DNA of 22,236 bases from CAYVUV01 sp964455095 (GTDB lineage: Bacteria; Desulfobacterota; Binatia; HRBIN30; CADEER01): assembly GCA_964455095.1 (NCBI GenBank), contig CAYVUV010000297.1:1-22236 (forward strand), given 5' to 3'. Position numbers and translations under genes: made by a program. The notes below the pieces were generated by a model that saw only the letters and a program-made list of their open reading frames with translations, was not told where the DNA came from and ran no database searches. This document shows, one piece after another, positions 14,617 to 22,236 of this stretch (within the stretch, counting starts at the first letter, position 1; every line of letters begins with the position of its first letter).

Positions 14617-15948
14617 TCAGATGCCCCCGACGAATCGCCCCGGGCTGAAGAGCTGCGCGGGGTCGAGCGCCCGCTTCACGCCGCTCATCAGCGGCAGTGC
14701 CGAGCCGCTGAACCCCCACGGATCGAGACGACCGCGCAGCGCCGCCGGCAGCGCTTCGAAGACGACCCAGGCGCCGTGTTCGCGGGCGTGGACGCGCATC
14801 CACTCCGCCAGCCACGGGGCCCCCTGTGCGTCGGATGCCCCGAGCAGCTGACACCACGCCACCCCGTTGCCGGCATGGGCGGCGATCTCCACCACGCTCT
14901 GCCGCGCCGCCGCCTCCACTTCGATGCGCTCGAGCAAGCCGGCCAGGGCCGTCGGCGCGGCGCTGATCCGCGCCACGATGGCGTCCTCGTCCGCCGGCTG
15001 CGGAAAGTCGCGCACCGCCTTGAGCAGTGCCTCGCCGCGCGCCGGTTCGCAGGCCGTCACGCCCGCTCCAGCCAGCTCCCGCAAGCAGTCTTCCTGCGCC
15101 GCGATCTCCGGCTCGCTACCGGCGCAGCCGATCACCAATGCGGCCCCCGGGTCGAGCCCGATCGACTCGGCCGCCTCGCCGTTCACCGCTTCCAGCAGCA
15201 CGGGGAACACCGCGCCGTCGAGCAGCGCCAGCGCCCGGCGCACCGCCTCACCCAGCGCCGGGCAGCGCCAGGCGAACATGCGCATCTGCGCCGGCCGCGG
15301 CAACACCTTGAAGCTCGCCTCGACGATGACACCCAGTGTGCCGAACGACCCGGTGAAGAGCTTTGGCAGATCGTAGCCCGCGACGTTCTTCACCACCCGG
15401 CCGCCGCCCTTGAGCAGCGCCCCGTCGGCCAGCACGACCTTGAGCCCGATGAGCAGGTCGCGCACCTTGCCGTGCGCCAGCCGCAGCGGGCCATTGCGAT
15501 CCGCCGCGATCAATCCGCCGATGGTCATCGCTTCCGCCCGCGGCGGATCGAGCGGCAACCACTGCCCGGCCGCCAACAGCGCCGCGTTCAACGCGGCCAG
15601 GGTGATGCCCGCCTCTACCGTCACCGTCAGATCGGCCGCGTCGTGTGTCAGCACACGATCCAGTGCCGCCGTCGACAGCGCCACGTCGTAGCGGCTGGGC
15701 GGCAGACCGATATCGAGATGCGTGGCGTTGCCGGCCGGAATCACGGCGCCGCCGGCCGTTGCCACCTCGCTCACGACCGCCGCGACCGCCTCGACGCTGC
15801 GCGGGCGCACGACCCATGCCGGCCGCACCCCGGCGGCCGCGAAGCGCCAGGTGCGCTCGTCGCCGTCGAGCGCGTCGGCGCCAACGCACGCGCGCAGCGC
15901 CGCCGCGTCGATGGGCGCCGCCGCGCCGGCTCGCGCCACCGCGCTCAT
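14617..15948 (-). CDS. glcE: Glycolate oxidase FAD-binding subunit GlcE
   Basis: A 443-aa FAD-linked oxidase of the PCMH/VAO type, the second flavin subunit of GlcDEF. The N-terminal FAD-binding half shows VRPRSVEAVAAVV (47-59), PAGNATHLDIG (71-81), MTIGGLIAADRNGPLR and the FAD loop GGGRVVKNVAGYDLPKLFTG. These match GlcE better than GlcD. It is longer than the E. coli protein (about 350 aa, from memory), with extra length in the C-terminal half. The ATG overlaps the glcD stop by four bases (ATGA), so translation is coupled. The C-terminal HxGxG-type motif of GlcD is absent, as expected for GlcE. FAD binding is well supported. A separate catalytic role is not implied. Confidence 0.93.
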   Translation of the reverse strand: MSAVARAGAAAPIDAAALRACVGADALDGDERTWRFAAAGVRPAWVVRPRSVEAVAAVVSEVATAGGAVIPAGNATHLDIGLPPSRYDVALSTAALDRVLTHDAADLTVTVEAGITLAALNAALLAAGQWLPLDPPRAEAMTIGGLIAADRNGPLRLAHGKVRDLLIGLKVVLADGALLKGGGRVVKNVAGYDLPKLFTGSFGTLGVIVEASFKVLPRPAQMRMFAWRCPALGEAVRRALALLDGAVFPVLLEAVNGEAAESIGLDPGAALVIGCAGSEPEIAAQEDCLRELAGAGVTACEPARGEALLKAVRDFPQPADEDAIVARISAAPTALAGLLERIEVEAAARQSVVEIAAHAGNGVAWCQLLGASDAQGAPWLAEWMRVHAREHGAWVVFEALPAALRGRLDPWGFSGSALPLMSGVKRALDPAQLFSPGRFVGGI

Positions 15949-17372
15949 ACCGGCACCTGTCGGCGCGGGCGCGTCACCTCGACGCAGCCGCCAGGCGTGG
16001 GAAAGATCTTGCCGGGGTTGCAGCGCTCGTCAGGATCGAAGACGGCGCGCAAGTTGCGCATGACGAGCAGGTCGTGCGGGCTGAACAGCAGCGGCATCTC
16101 GCCGATCTTTTCGACCCCGATGCCGTGCTCACCGGTGACGCTGCCACCCAGCGCCACGCACGCTTCGAGAATCTCGCGCCCCGCCGTCACCACCCGGCGC
16201 ACCTCGTCGGCATTGCGCTCGTCGTAGAGCAGGATCGGGTGGATATTGCCGTCGCCGGCGTGGAATACATTGGCGATACGCAGCGCATGGCGCGCGCCGA
16301 TCGCCGTGATCCGGCGCAGAATCTCCGGCACCTGTGTGCGCGGCACGACGCCGTCCTGCGTGCAGTAGTTCGGCGCCAGGCGACCCACCGCGCCGAAGGC
16401 GCGCTTGCGGCTCTTCCACAGCGCGGCGCGCTCCGCCTCGTCGGCCGCGACGCGCACCTCGCGCGCGCGTTGCAGGTGGCACACCTGCGTCACCCGCCGC
16501 GCTTGTTCGCCGAGCCCCGCGGCCGGACCGTCGAGCTCGACGATCAGCACCGCCCCCGCGTCGGTCGGGAAGCCGAAGTGATACGCCGCCTCGACCGCCT
16601 CGACGATCAGGCGATCCATCATCTCGAGCGCGGCCGGCACGATTCCGCAGGCAATGATGTCCGACACCGCGGCCGTCGCATCATCGACCGTCTCGAACAC
16701 CGCCAGCAGCGTGTGCCACGCTTGCGGCTGCCGCACCAGGCGCAAGATCGCGGTGGTGACGATGCCGAACGTGCCCTCGCTGCCAACGGTGATCCCGAGG
16801 AGATCGTACCCCGGGACGTCCTCCATCATGCCGCCGAGCTGCACCACCTGTCCGTCGGCGAGCACCATCTCGACGCCGAGCACGTGGTTGGTGGTGACGC
16901 CGTACTTGAGCGTGTGCGGCCCGCCGGAGTTCTCCGCGATGTTGCCGCCGATCGTGCAGGCCTGCTGACTGGACGGGTCCGGCGCATACCACAGGCCCTT
17001 GTCCTGCACGGCTTTGCTGACGGCGAGGTTGACGACGCCCGCTTCGACGACGATGCGCCGGTTGGCGAGATCGATGGCGACGATGCGCTTGAGGCGGCTG
17101 GTGCAGATCATCACCGGCGCCTGCAGCGGCAGACAGCCGCCACTCAGGCCGGTGCCGGCGCCGCGCGGAACGAAGGCGATCTGCTCGCGGTGCAGCAGGC
17201 GCACCACGGTTGCCACCTGCGCCGGCGTGCGCGGCAGCACCACGGCGTCGGGCACGCTCTTGGCCAGCGTGTAGCCGTCGCATTCGTAGACGCGCGCTTC
17301 TGATTCGCGTGTCACCACGCCATCCGGACCGACGATGGCCGCCAGCGCCGCGAGCACTCGTTGATCCAGCAT
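15945..17372 (-). CDS. glcD: Glycolate oxidase catalytic subunit GlcD
   Basis: A 475-aa FAD-linked oxidase that oxidises glycolate to glyoxylate. FAD-binding blocks are PRGAGTGLSGG (69-79), IGGNIAENSGGPHTLKYGVT (141-160) and GYDLLGITVGSEGTFGIVT. The C-terminal substrate-side motifs are NVFHAGDGNIHP and GSVTGEHGIGVEKI, and it ends near RCNPGKIFP. Relatives include D-lactate dehydrogenases, but the following glcE and glcF and the adjacent glyoxylate aminotransferase make glycolate the best substrate. I chose the ATG at 17372. The upstream in-frame extension would run into the divergent aminotransferase gene. It is first of the coupled three-gene operon and shares a 47-nt control region with that gene. 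Confidence 0.95.
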   Translation of the reverse strand: MLDQRVLAALAAIVGPDGVVTRESEARVYECDGYTLAKSVPDAVVLPRTPAQVATVVRLLHREQIAFVPRGAGTGLSGGCLPLQAPVMICTSRLKRIVAIDLANRRIVVEAGVVNLAVSKAVQDKGLWYAPDPSSQQACTIGGNIAENSGGPHTLKYGVTTNHVLGVEMVLADGQVVQLGGMMEDVPGYDLLGITVGSEGTFGIVTTAILRLVRQPQAWHTLLAVFETVDDATAAVSDIIACGIVPAALEMMDRLIVEAVEAAYHFGFPTDAGAVLIVELDGPAAGLGEQARRVTQVCHLQRAREVRVAADEAERAALWKSRKRAFGAVGRLAPNYCTQDGVVPRTQVPEILRRITAIGARHALRIANVFHAGDGNIHPILLYDERNADEVRRVVTAGREILEACVALGGSVTGEHGIGVEKIGEMPLLFSPHDLLVMRNLRAVFDPDERCNPGKIFPTPGGCVEVTRPRRQVPV

Positions 17373-17378
17373 GACGCT

Positions 17379-17407
17379 TTGACACGCTAGTGGGGTGCCA
17401 GTAAAAG
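17379..17407 (+). promoter_or_regulatory. Sigma70-type promoter of the glyoxylate aminotransferase gene
   Basis: Consensus TTGACA (17379-17384), 17-nt spacer, then TAAAAG (17402-17407). The -10 ends 12 nt before the ATG at 17420, so the leader would be about five to seven bases. The two hexamers fill most of the 47-nt divergent gap. Confidence 0.6.
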
Positions 17408-17412
17408 CACAA
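17384..17412 (-). promoter_or_regulatory. Weak candidate promoter of glcDEF, interleaved with the divergent one
   Basis: On the minus strand TTGTGC (17412 to 17407), 17 nt, then TAGCGT (17389 to 17384), 11 nt before the glcD ATG. Each hexamer is a poor match. It is listed because the gap offers nowhere else for the promoter unless it lies inside the divergent gene, and because it would overlap the opposite promoter almost completely. Confidence 0.25.
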
Positions 17413-17419
17413 GCCTGCC

Positions 17420-18592
<1,173 letters not shown>

Positions 18593-18600
18593 CGCCGGCA

Positions 18601-18618
18601 GCGGGCTTCTCAGCCCGC
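18601..18618. terminator. Hairpin between convergent aminotransferase gene and yqeY
   Basis: GCGGGC-TTCTCA-GCCCGC, a perfect six-base-pair GC stem with a six-base loop. The yqeY stop codon (18612-18610) lies in the loop. No T-run follows on either strand, so it is at best a weak or bidirectional terminator, or a 3' stabilising stem. Confidence 0.35.
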
Positions 18619-19050
18619 AGCGAGCTTGCGGATCAGCTCGCTGGCCAACTTGCCGTCGAATTGCCCACTGTGGCGCTCGCGCAGCGCCGCCATCAGGGGA
18701 CCGATCTGCGTCGTGCCGAGCTCCGCCGAAAGCGCGCGAACCGCGGCCTCCAGGTCCGCCGCACCGAGCTGTGCCGGCAGGTAGGCGTCCAGGATCGCCT
18801 TCTCCGCCTGGTTCTGCGCCACCGTCTCGCTGCGGCCGGCCTGTTCGGCGAAGCCGATCGCCTCGACCCGCTTGCTGGCTTCCTTGCGCACCAGGGCGAC
18901 GATCTCGGCTTCGGGCAGCTCGGGGATCTGCTTCTCGACCTTGCTGTTCTTGATCGCGGTGATGACGCCGCGCAGCACGTACACCTTCGGCATGTCGCGC
19001 GCGCGCATCGCCGCGTGCAGATCGCGCTGCAGATCGGCTTCGGTCGGCAT
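18610..19050 (-). CDS. yqeY: GatB/YqeY-domain protein
   Basis: A 146-aa protein of the YqeY family, which resembles the C-terminal tRNA-binding tail domain of GatB, the amidotransferase subunit that forms Gln-tRNA or Asn-tRNA. The typical pattern is visible: LQRDLHAAMRARD (7-19), VLRGVITAIKNSKVEK (25-40), EAIGFAEQAGR (about 63-73), EKAILDAYLPAQL and MAALRERHSGQFDGKLASE. Its own function is not established. Length is normal. The ATG at 19050 follows the FG-GAP gene stop by two bases, so the two are probably co-transcribed. In many bacteria yqeY sits near rpsU, dnaG and rpoD, which is not the case here. Confidence 0.93.
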   Translation of the reverse strand: MPTEADLQRDLHAAMRARDMPKVYVLRGVITAIKNSKVEKQIPELPEAEIVALVRKEASKRVEAIGFAEQAGRSETVAQNQAEKAILDAYLPAQLGAADLEAAVRALSAELGTTQIGPLMAALRERHSGQFDGKLASELIRKLAAG

Positions 19051-19052
19051 GG

Positions 19053-21644
19053 CTAGGCTCCGCGGAAGATGCGCCGGGCCACGGCGGTGCGGTCCTGCGC
19101 ATCGACGCGCCCGTCGCCGTTGGCGTCGACGCCCGTCGATGCAACAAACGTCCCGCGCCCGATGGCCTCGATCAGCCGCCCGTCGCCGTCGGCGATCTCT
19201 TTCGCCGTCGCCACCAGGTCCGCCGCCGAGCGCTGCTCGTCGCCATTGGCATCGCCGCGCAGGGCTTCCGCACCGGGGAAGGTCTGGTCGTTGCCGCAGC
19301 GCTCCAGACGCACGCAGTTGTCCAGCACCGAGAGGTTGTTGGCACTCGGGGCGTTGTTGGCCGTCGCGGCGTCGTAGCGGCCGTCACCGTTGAAGTCACC
19401 AACGGCAACAGAGACAGGCATACGACTGACCTTGTAACCGGTGGTACCTGGGGCGGGACGCGAAACGAACTGTTCGCTGCACGTATCGCCGACGCCGCTG
19501 CAATCGGCGTCGGTAATGCACGGAGCCCTGCTTATGACGCAGGAATTGCTCCGCGCCAGCAGGCCGACCTGATTGGCCGTCTGGTTGACGATCGCCAGGT
19601 CGACGCGTTGGTCGCCGGTGAAATCGCGCGCCGCGAGCGCGCGGATCTGCAGTCCCCCGGTCGCCGAGCCGCCGGCGCGAAAGGTACCGTTGCCGTTGCT
19701 GAGGAAGAGCTTGACCGAGTCGTTCGAGCTGCCAAAGCCCGCGACGGCAAAGTCAGGCAGGCCGTTGCGATCGAAGTCGGCCACTGTCAACGACGTCGGC
19801 TGCTCGTTGACCATGTCCGAGTTGAGTGTCTGCGGATTGGTGAACGATCCATTGCCGCTGCTCTTGAGAATGGTCACCGTGCTCGACGCCTGGTTGGCGA
19901 CGACCAGATCGTCGCGCCCGTCGCCGTCGGAATCGGCGGCGACGATGCTCACGGGAGTGGAATCGACCGGAGTGTTCTGCGCCGCGGCATAGGTCCCGTT
20001 GGCCTGGCGCAGCAGGACCGACACGACCCCCTCGGCCCCACCCGCGGCGGCGGCCAGGTCCATGCGGCCGTTGCCGTCAAAATCCCCGCTCGTCAGGGCG
20101 ACGGCCTGCGCCTCGGTTGTCAACGACATGACCGGCCCAAAGTGCCCGCGGCCCAGCCCATAGGTTACGGCGATACGACCGGGCGTACTATTGTCCGCCA
20201 CCGCCAGATCGACTCGCGCATCGCCATTGAGATCTTGCGCCACGATCGCCGCCGGTCGGCCGCCGACGGTCAAGGTCTCGGGAGCCGCAAAGCCGCCGGT
20301 CGCCAGGGCGCGAAAGATCAAAACGCTGCCGGCATCGGCCGCCGCCACCATATCCGACAGCCCATCATCGTCGATGTCTGCCGCCACGACGCCCGACGGG
20401 CTGGTTCCGACCAGCACGTCTTCGGTCGCGTTGAGTGTCCCGTCGCCGAGATTGCGCAGTACCGCCACCGACCCGGCGTCAGCGGCAGTGATCGCCACCA
20501 CGTCGGTGGTGTCGTTGTCGTCCATGTCGCCCAGTGCCACGCCGAGAACTTCCGGGTCGGCGACAAAGCTGCGCGCCCGCCCGAGCTGGCCGCGCCCATC
20601 GCCGAGGAGAATGCTCATATCGCTGCTGCGCTGGTTGGCCGAGACGACGTCCAGTCGCGCATCGCCGTCCATATCGGCGACGGCGACGGCCACCGGGAAG
20701 TCCCCGACCGTAAACGACTTGCGCTCGGCAAACGTGCCGTCGTCGTTACCGAGCAGAACCGAGACGGCATTGTCGGTAGTGTCGGCCGTCACGACATCGA
20801 GTTTGTCATCGCGGTTGAGATCGACCAGCGCCATTCCCTCGGGCGCCCCGCCGATCTCCAGAAAGGTCCCAGCCTCGAAGGTCCCATCCCCGTTGCCGTG
20901 GAAGATCGTCAGCGAACCGCGCTGCCGGTTGGTGCTCGAGGAGGTGTTGAGGGCGACGATGTCCGGCACCTCGTCCCCGTCGACGTCACCGAGTGCGACG
21001 GCGCGCGTATCCAGGTCTGTGGTGAGATCCGGCGCGGTCTGATTCGGGTCCTCCGGTGTCGGGTCGGGTTGTTGTACGACCGTGAAGTTGCCGAGGCCGT
21101 CGCCGCGCAACACGCTGACCGAGCCGGCCGTGTTGGCAACCCCCTGGTTGGCGACCACGATGTCCAGGTGGTCGTCGCCGTCGATCTTGCCTGCCGCGAC
21201 GCCGAGCGGGCTCTCCCCCACCGCAATCGGAAATGCCGGCGGGTCGAAGTAGCTCAGGCTGAGCAATCCCTTGAGGAAGACGACGCTGTTGTCGCCTTGA
21301 TTGGCCACGACCAGGTCGGGGACTTCGTCTTCGTCGAAGTCGCCCATCACCAGGCTGGACGGCGAGCTGCCGACCTGGATGGAGTTGAAGTCGAGAAACA
21401 CTTCCCCGTCGTTGAACCCGTTCAACACCGCCACGGCGCCGCCCAACGAGGTGTCGGGGTTGGTGACGACCACGTCGACCGCCCCGTCGCCGTCGACGTC
21501 GGCAATGACCACCGCCGTAGACCGCCCGCCCGACATCTCCGAGAAGCCAGCGCGAAAGACGTTCCGCACGGCCTGCGCCGATGCCACGGTCGGAACCACC
21601 AACAGACTCAGCGCCATTGCGACGCGCGCGTGTCGAACCCACAT
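19053..21644 (-). CDS. Exported FG-GAP/VCBS repeat protein with C-terminal dockerin-like domain
   Basis: An 863-aa secreted protein. A signal peptide covers 1-23 (basic MWVRHAR, hydrophobic MALSLLVVPTV, cleavage after ASA). Then come fourteen Asp-rich calcium-binding loops of the D-x-DGDG-x-x-D-hh type, starting near residues 49, 102, 153, 220, 275, 324, 373, 423, 471, 521, 571, 623, 674 and 750. Most are about 50 apart, as expected of FG-GAP beta-propeller blades. Between the last two blades is a cysteine cluster (702, 709, 715, 722) and after blade 14 two more cysteines (777, 783), probably disulfides. The tail (about 797-863) has two EF-hand-like loops at Asp798 and Asp840, as in type I dockerins. 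The ATG at 21644 has GGGAGG six bases upstream. The role is probably extracellular binding or adhesion; the ligand is unknown. Confidence 0.88.
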   Translation of the reverse strand: MWVRHARVAMALSLLVVPTVASAQAVRNVFRAGFSEMSGGRSTAVVIADVDGDGAVDVVVTNPDTSLGGAVAVLNGFNDGEVFLDFNSIQVGSSPSSLVMGDFDEDEVPDLVVANQGDNSVVFLKGLLSLSYFDPPAFPIAVGESPLGVAAGKIDGDDHLDIVVANQGVANTAGSVSVLRGDGLGNFTVVQQPDPTPEDPNQTAPDLTTDLDTRAVALGDVDGDEVPDIVALNTSSSTNRQRGSLTIFHGNGDGTFEAGTFLEIGGAPEGMALVDLNRDDKLDVVTADTTDNAVSVLLGNDDGTFAERKSFTVGDFPVAVAVADMDGDARLDVVSANQRSSDMSILLGDGRGQLGRARSFVADPEVLGVALGDMDDNDTTDVVAITAADAGSVAVLRNLGDGTLNATEDVLVGTSPSGVVAADIDDDGLSDMVAAADAGSVLIFRALATGGFAAPETLTVGGRPAAIVAQDLNGDARVDLAVADNSTPGRIAVTYGLGRGHFGPVMSLTTEAQAVALTSGDFDGNGRMDLAAAAGGAEGVVSVLLRQANGTYAAAQNTPVDSTPVSIVAADSDGDGRDDLVVANQASSTVTILKSSGNGSFTNPQTLNSDMVNEQPTSLTVADFDRNGLPDFAVAGFGSSNDSVKLFLSNGNGTFRAGGSATGGLQIRALAARDFTGDQRVDLAIVNQTANQVGLLARSNSCVISRAPCITDADCSGVGDTCSEQFVSRPAPGTTGYKVSRMPVSVAVGDFNGDGRYDAATANNAPSANNLSVLDNCVRLERCGNDQTFPGAEALRGDANGDEQRSAADLVATAKEIADGDGRLIEAIGRGTFVASTGVDANGDGRVDAQDRTAVARRIFRGA

Positions 21645-21650
21645 CACACA

Positions 21651-21656
21651 CCTCCC
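21651..21656 (-). promoter_or_regulatory. Strong ribosome binding site of the FG-GAP gene
   Basis: GGGAGG on the minus strand, six bases before the ATG at 21644. It is the best Shine-Dalgarno I found in the window. It rejects the upstream in-frame ATG (21734), which would lie in lepB and bury the signal peptide. Confidence 0.75.
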
Positions 21657-21694
21657 TCGGAAGCTCTGCACTGCTTGCCCGGTACGTTGGGAGC

Positions 21695-22236
21695 TCATCG
21701 AATCAAGCCACCGATGCGTTCCCACCGCACCCACCGATCCCGTCCGTCCCAGGACCAGTAGATCGCCACGGCCTTTCCCTCCACATCATCGACGGAGACA
21801 AAACCCCAGAAGCGGCTGTCGTAGCTCCGGTCGCGGTTATCTCCTAGCACGAACAGCTGAGCTGTTGGTACCCTCACCGGGCCGAAATTATCGCGCGCGC
21901 CGGATTGAATCCCGTCGCGCCCGTCGGCGAAGTACGCGTGCGGCGAATCGCGCGGAGCGCCATCGATCAGCACCTGCTTGTCGCGGATCTCCACCACCTC
22001 GCCGCCGACCGCAATCACGCGCTTGACGAAATCTTTGCTGCGATCGACCGGGTACTTGAAGACGACGACATCACCCGGCTGCGGGGCGCTATAGACCACC
22101 AGCCAGCGCGCGGCGAAGGGCAGACGCAGTCCATAACGGAGCTTGTTGATGAGGAGGTGGTCGCCGATCTGAAGGGTCGGCAACATCGAGCCGGTGGGGA
22201 TCTTGAAGGCTTGCATGACGACGCTGCGTACGAAGA
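21695..22236 (-). CDS. lepB: Signal peptidase I LepB (5' end outside window)
   Basis: The type I signal peptidase, a membrane-anchored serine protease facing the periplasm that removes Sec and Tat signal peptides. The visible part begins FVRSVVMQAFKIPTGSMLPTL. The reading frame stays open to the window edge, and the hydrophobic stretch before it would be the end of the N-terminal anchor, so the ATG at 22216 is internal and not the start. Catalytic Ser is in PTGSM and Lys in DFVKRVIAVGG. GDNRDRSYDSRFWG is the conserved box E. The C-terminal part is complete. It lies 50 nt upstream of the FG-GAP gene on the same strand, and no terminator is seen between them. Confidence 0.95.
   Translation of the reverse strand, partial: FVRSVVMQAFKIPTGSMLPTLQIGDHLLINKLRYGLRLPFAARWLVVYSAPQPGDVVVFKYPVDRSKDFVKRVIAVGGEVVEIRDKQVLIDGAPRDSPHAYFADGRDGIQSGARDNFGPVRVPTAQLFVLGDNRDRSYDSRFWGFVSVDDVEGKAVAIYWSWDGRDRWVRWERIGGLIR

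Noticed and set aside
14308..16227. 639-codon plus-strand frame antisense to glcF and glcE
   Set aside because: It is a shadow of two clearly assigned genes and spans their coupled junction. Composition is typical of antisense GC-rich frames.
19053..19270. Dockerin tail as evidence of a cellulosome
   Set aside because: No cohesin, scaffoldin or cellulase is present in the window, and dockerin-like tails are common in non-cellulosomal bacteria.
19053..21644. Possible DNA repeat or CRISPR-like array in the FG-GAP gene
   Set aside because: The periodicity (about 150 nt) is in the protein loops. The nucleotide units are diverged and there are no identical repeats with unique spacers.
19608..21761. 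717-codon open frame antisense to the FG-GAP gene
   Set aside because: It arises because repeated GAC/GGC-rich calcium loops lack stops on the other strand. It has no domain likeness or start signal, and it runs through the lepB-FG-GAP junction.
21695..22216. Taking the ATG at 22216 as the lepB start
   Set aside because: The frame continues upstream with FVRSVV to the window edge, and a start here would remove the membrane anchor.

Overview
This is a GC-rich, densely coded piece of a bacterial chromosome. Gaps between genes are mostly 1 to 50 nt, and the largest is about 240 nt. The gene set suggests an uncultured soil or sediment bacterium of the wider deltaproteobacterial assemblage (Myxococcota, Desulfobacterota or Binatota-like). 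It includes a three-subunit glycolate oxidase, an AurF-like diiron oxygenase, cytosolic receiver-histidine kinases, and a secreted FG-GAP protein with a dockerin and a Cys cluster. No rRNA or marker gene fixes the taxonomy, so that placement is an inference. I see no mobile element, CRISPR array, tRNA or rRNA.

Layout. (1) 1-4867, minus strand: a five-gene run read as aguB, aguA, a 61-aa membrane protein, a GH36 alpha-galactosidase-like gene and nadA (cut by the window edge). AguA and AguB together turn agmatine into putrescine. (2) 4961-7510, plus strand: a DinG/XPD-type Fe-S helicase with an N-terminal JAMM/RadC-like domain, the most unusual protein here. (3) 7507-9160, minus: a TetR regulator followed by an AurF-family diiron oxygenase. 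A good sigma70-type promoter and an overlapping palindrome lie upstream of tetR. (4) 9202-12103, minus: two adjacent, related receiver-histidine kinases. (5) 12345-13355, plus: a sulfotransferase. (6) 13362-17372, minus: glcD-glcE-glcF with coupled junctions. (7) 17420-18592, plus: an alanine/serine-glyoxylate-type aminotransferase, divergent from glcD across 47 nt. (8) 18610-22236, minus: lepB (5' end outside the window), a large exported FG-GAP/dockerin protein and yqeY.

How the genes work together. The clearest pathway is glycolate to glyoxylate (GlcDEF) to glycine (aminotransferase), encoded by divergent genes sharing one short control region. The second is agmatine to N-carbamoylputrescine (AguA) to putrescine (AguB). 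TetR probably controls itself and the diiron oxygenase. LepB could remove the signal peptide of the FG-GAP protein encoded next to it. Several candidate promoters lie very close to start codons, suggesting short-leader or leaderless mRNAs.
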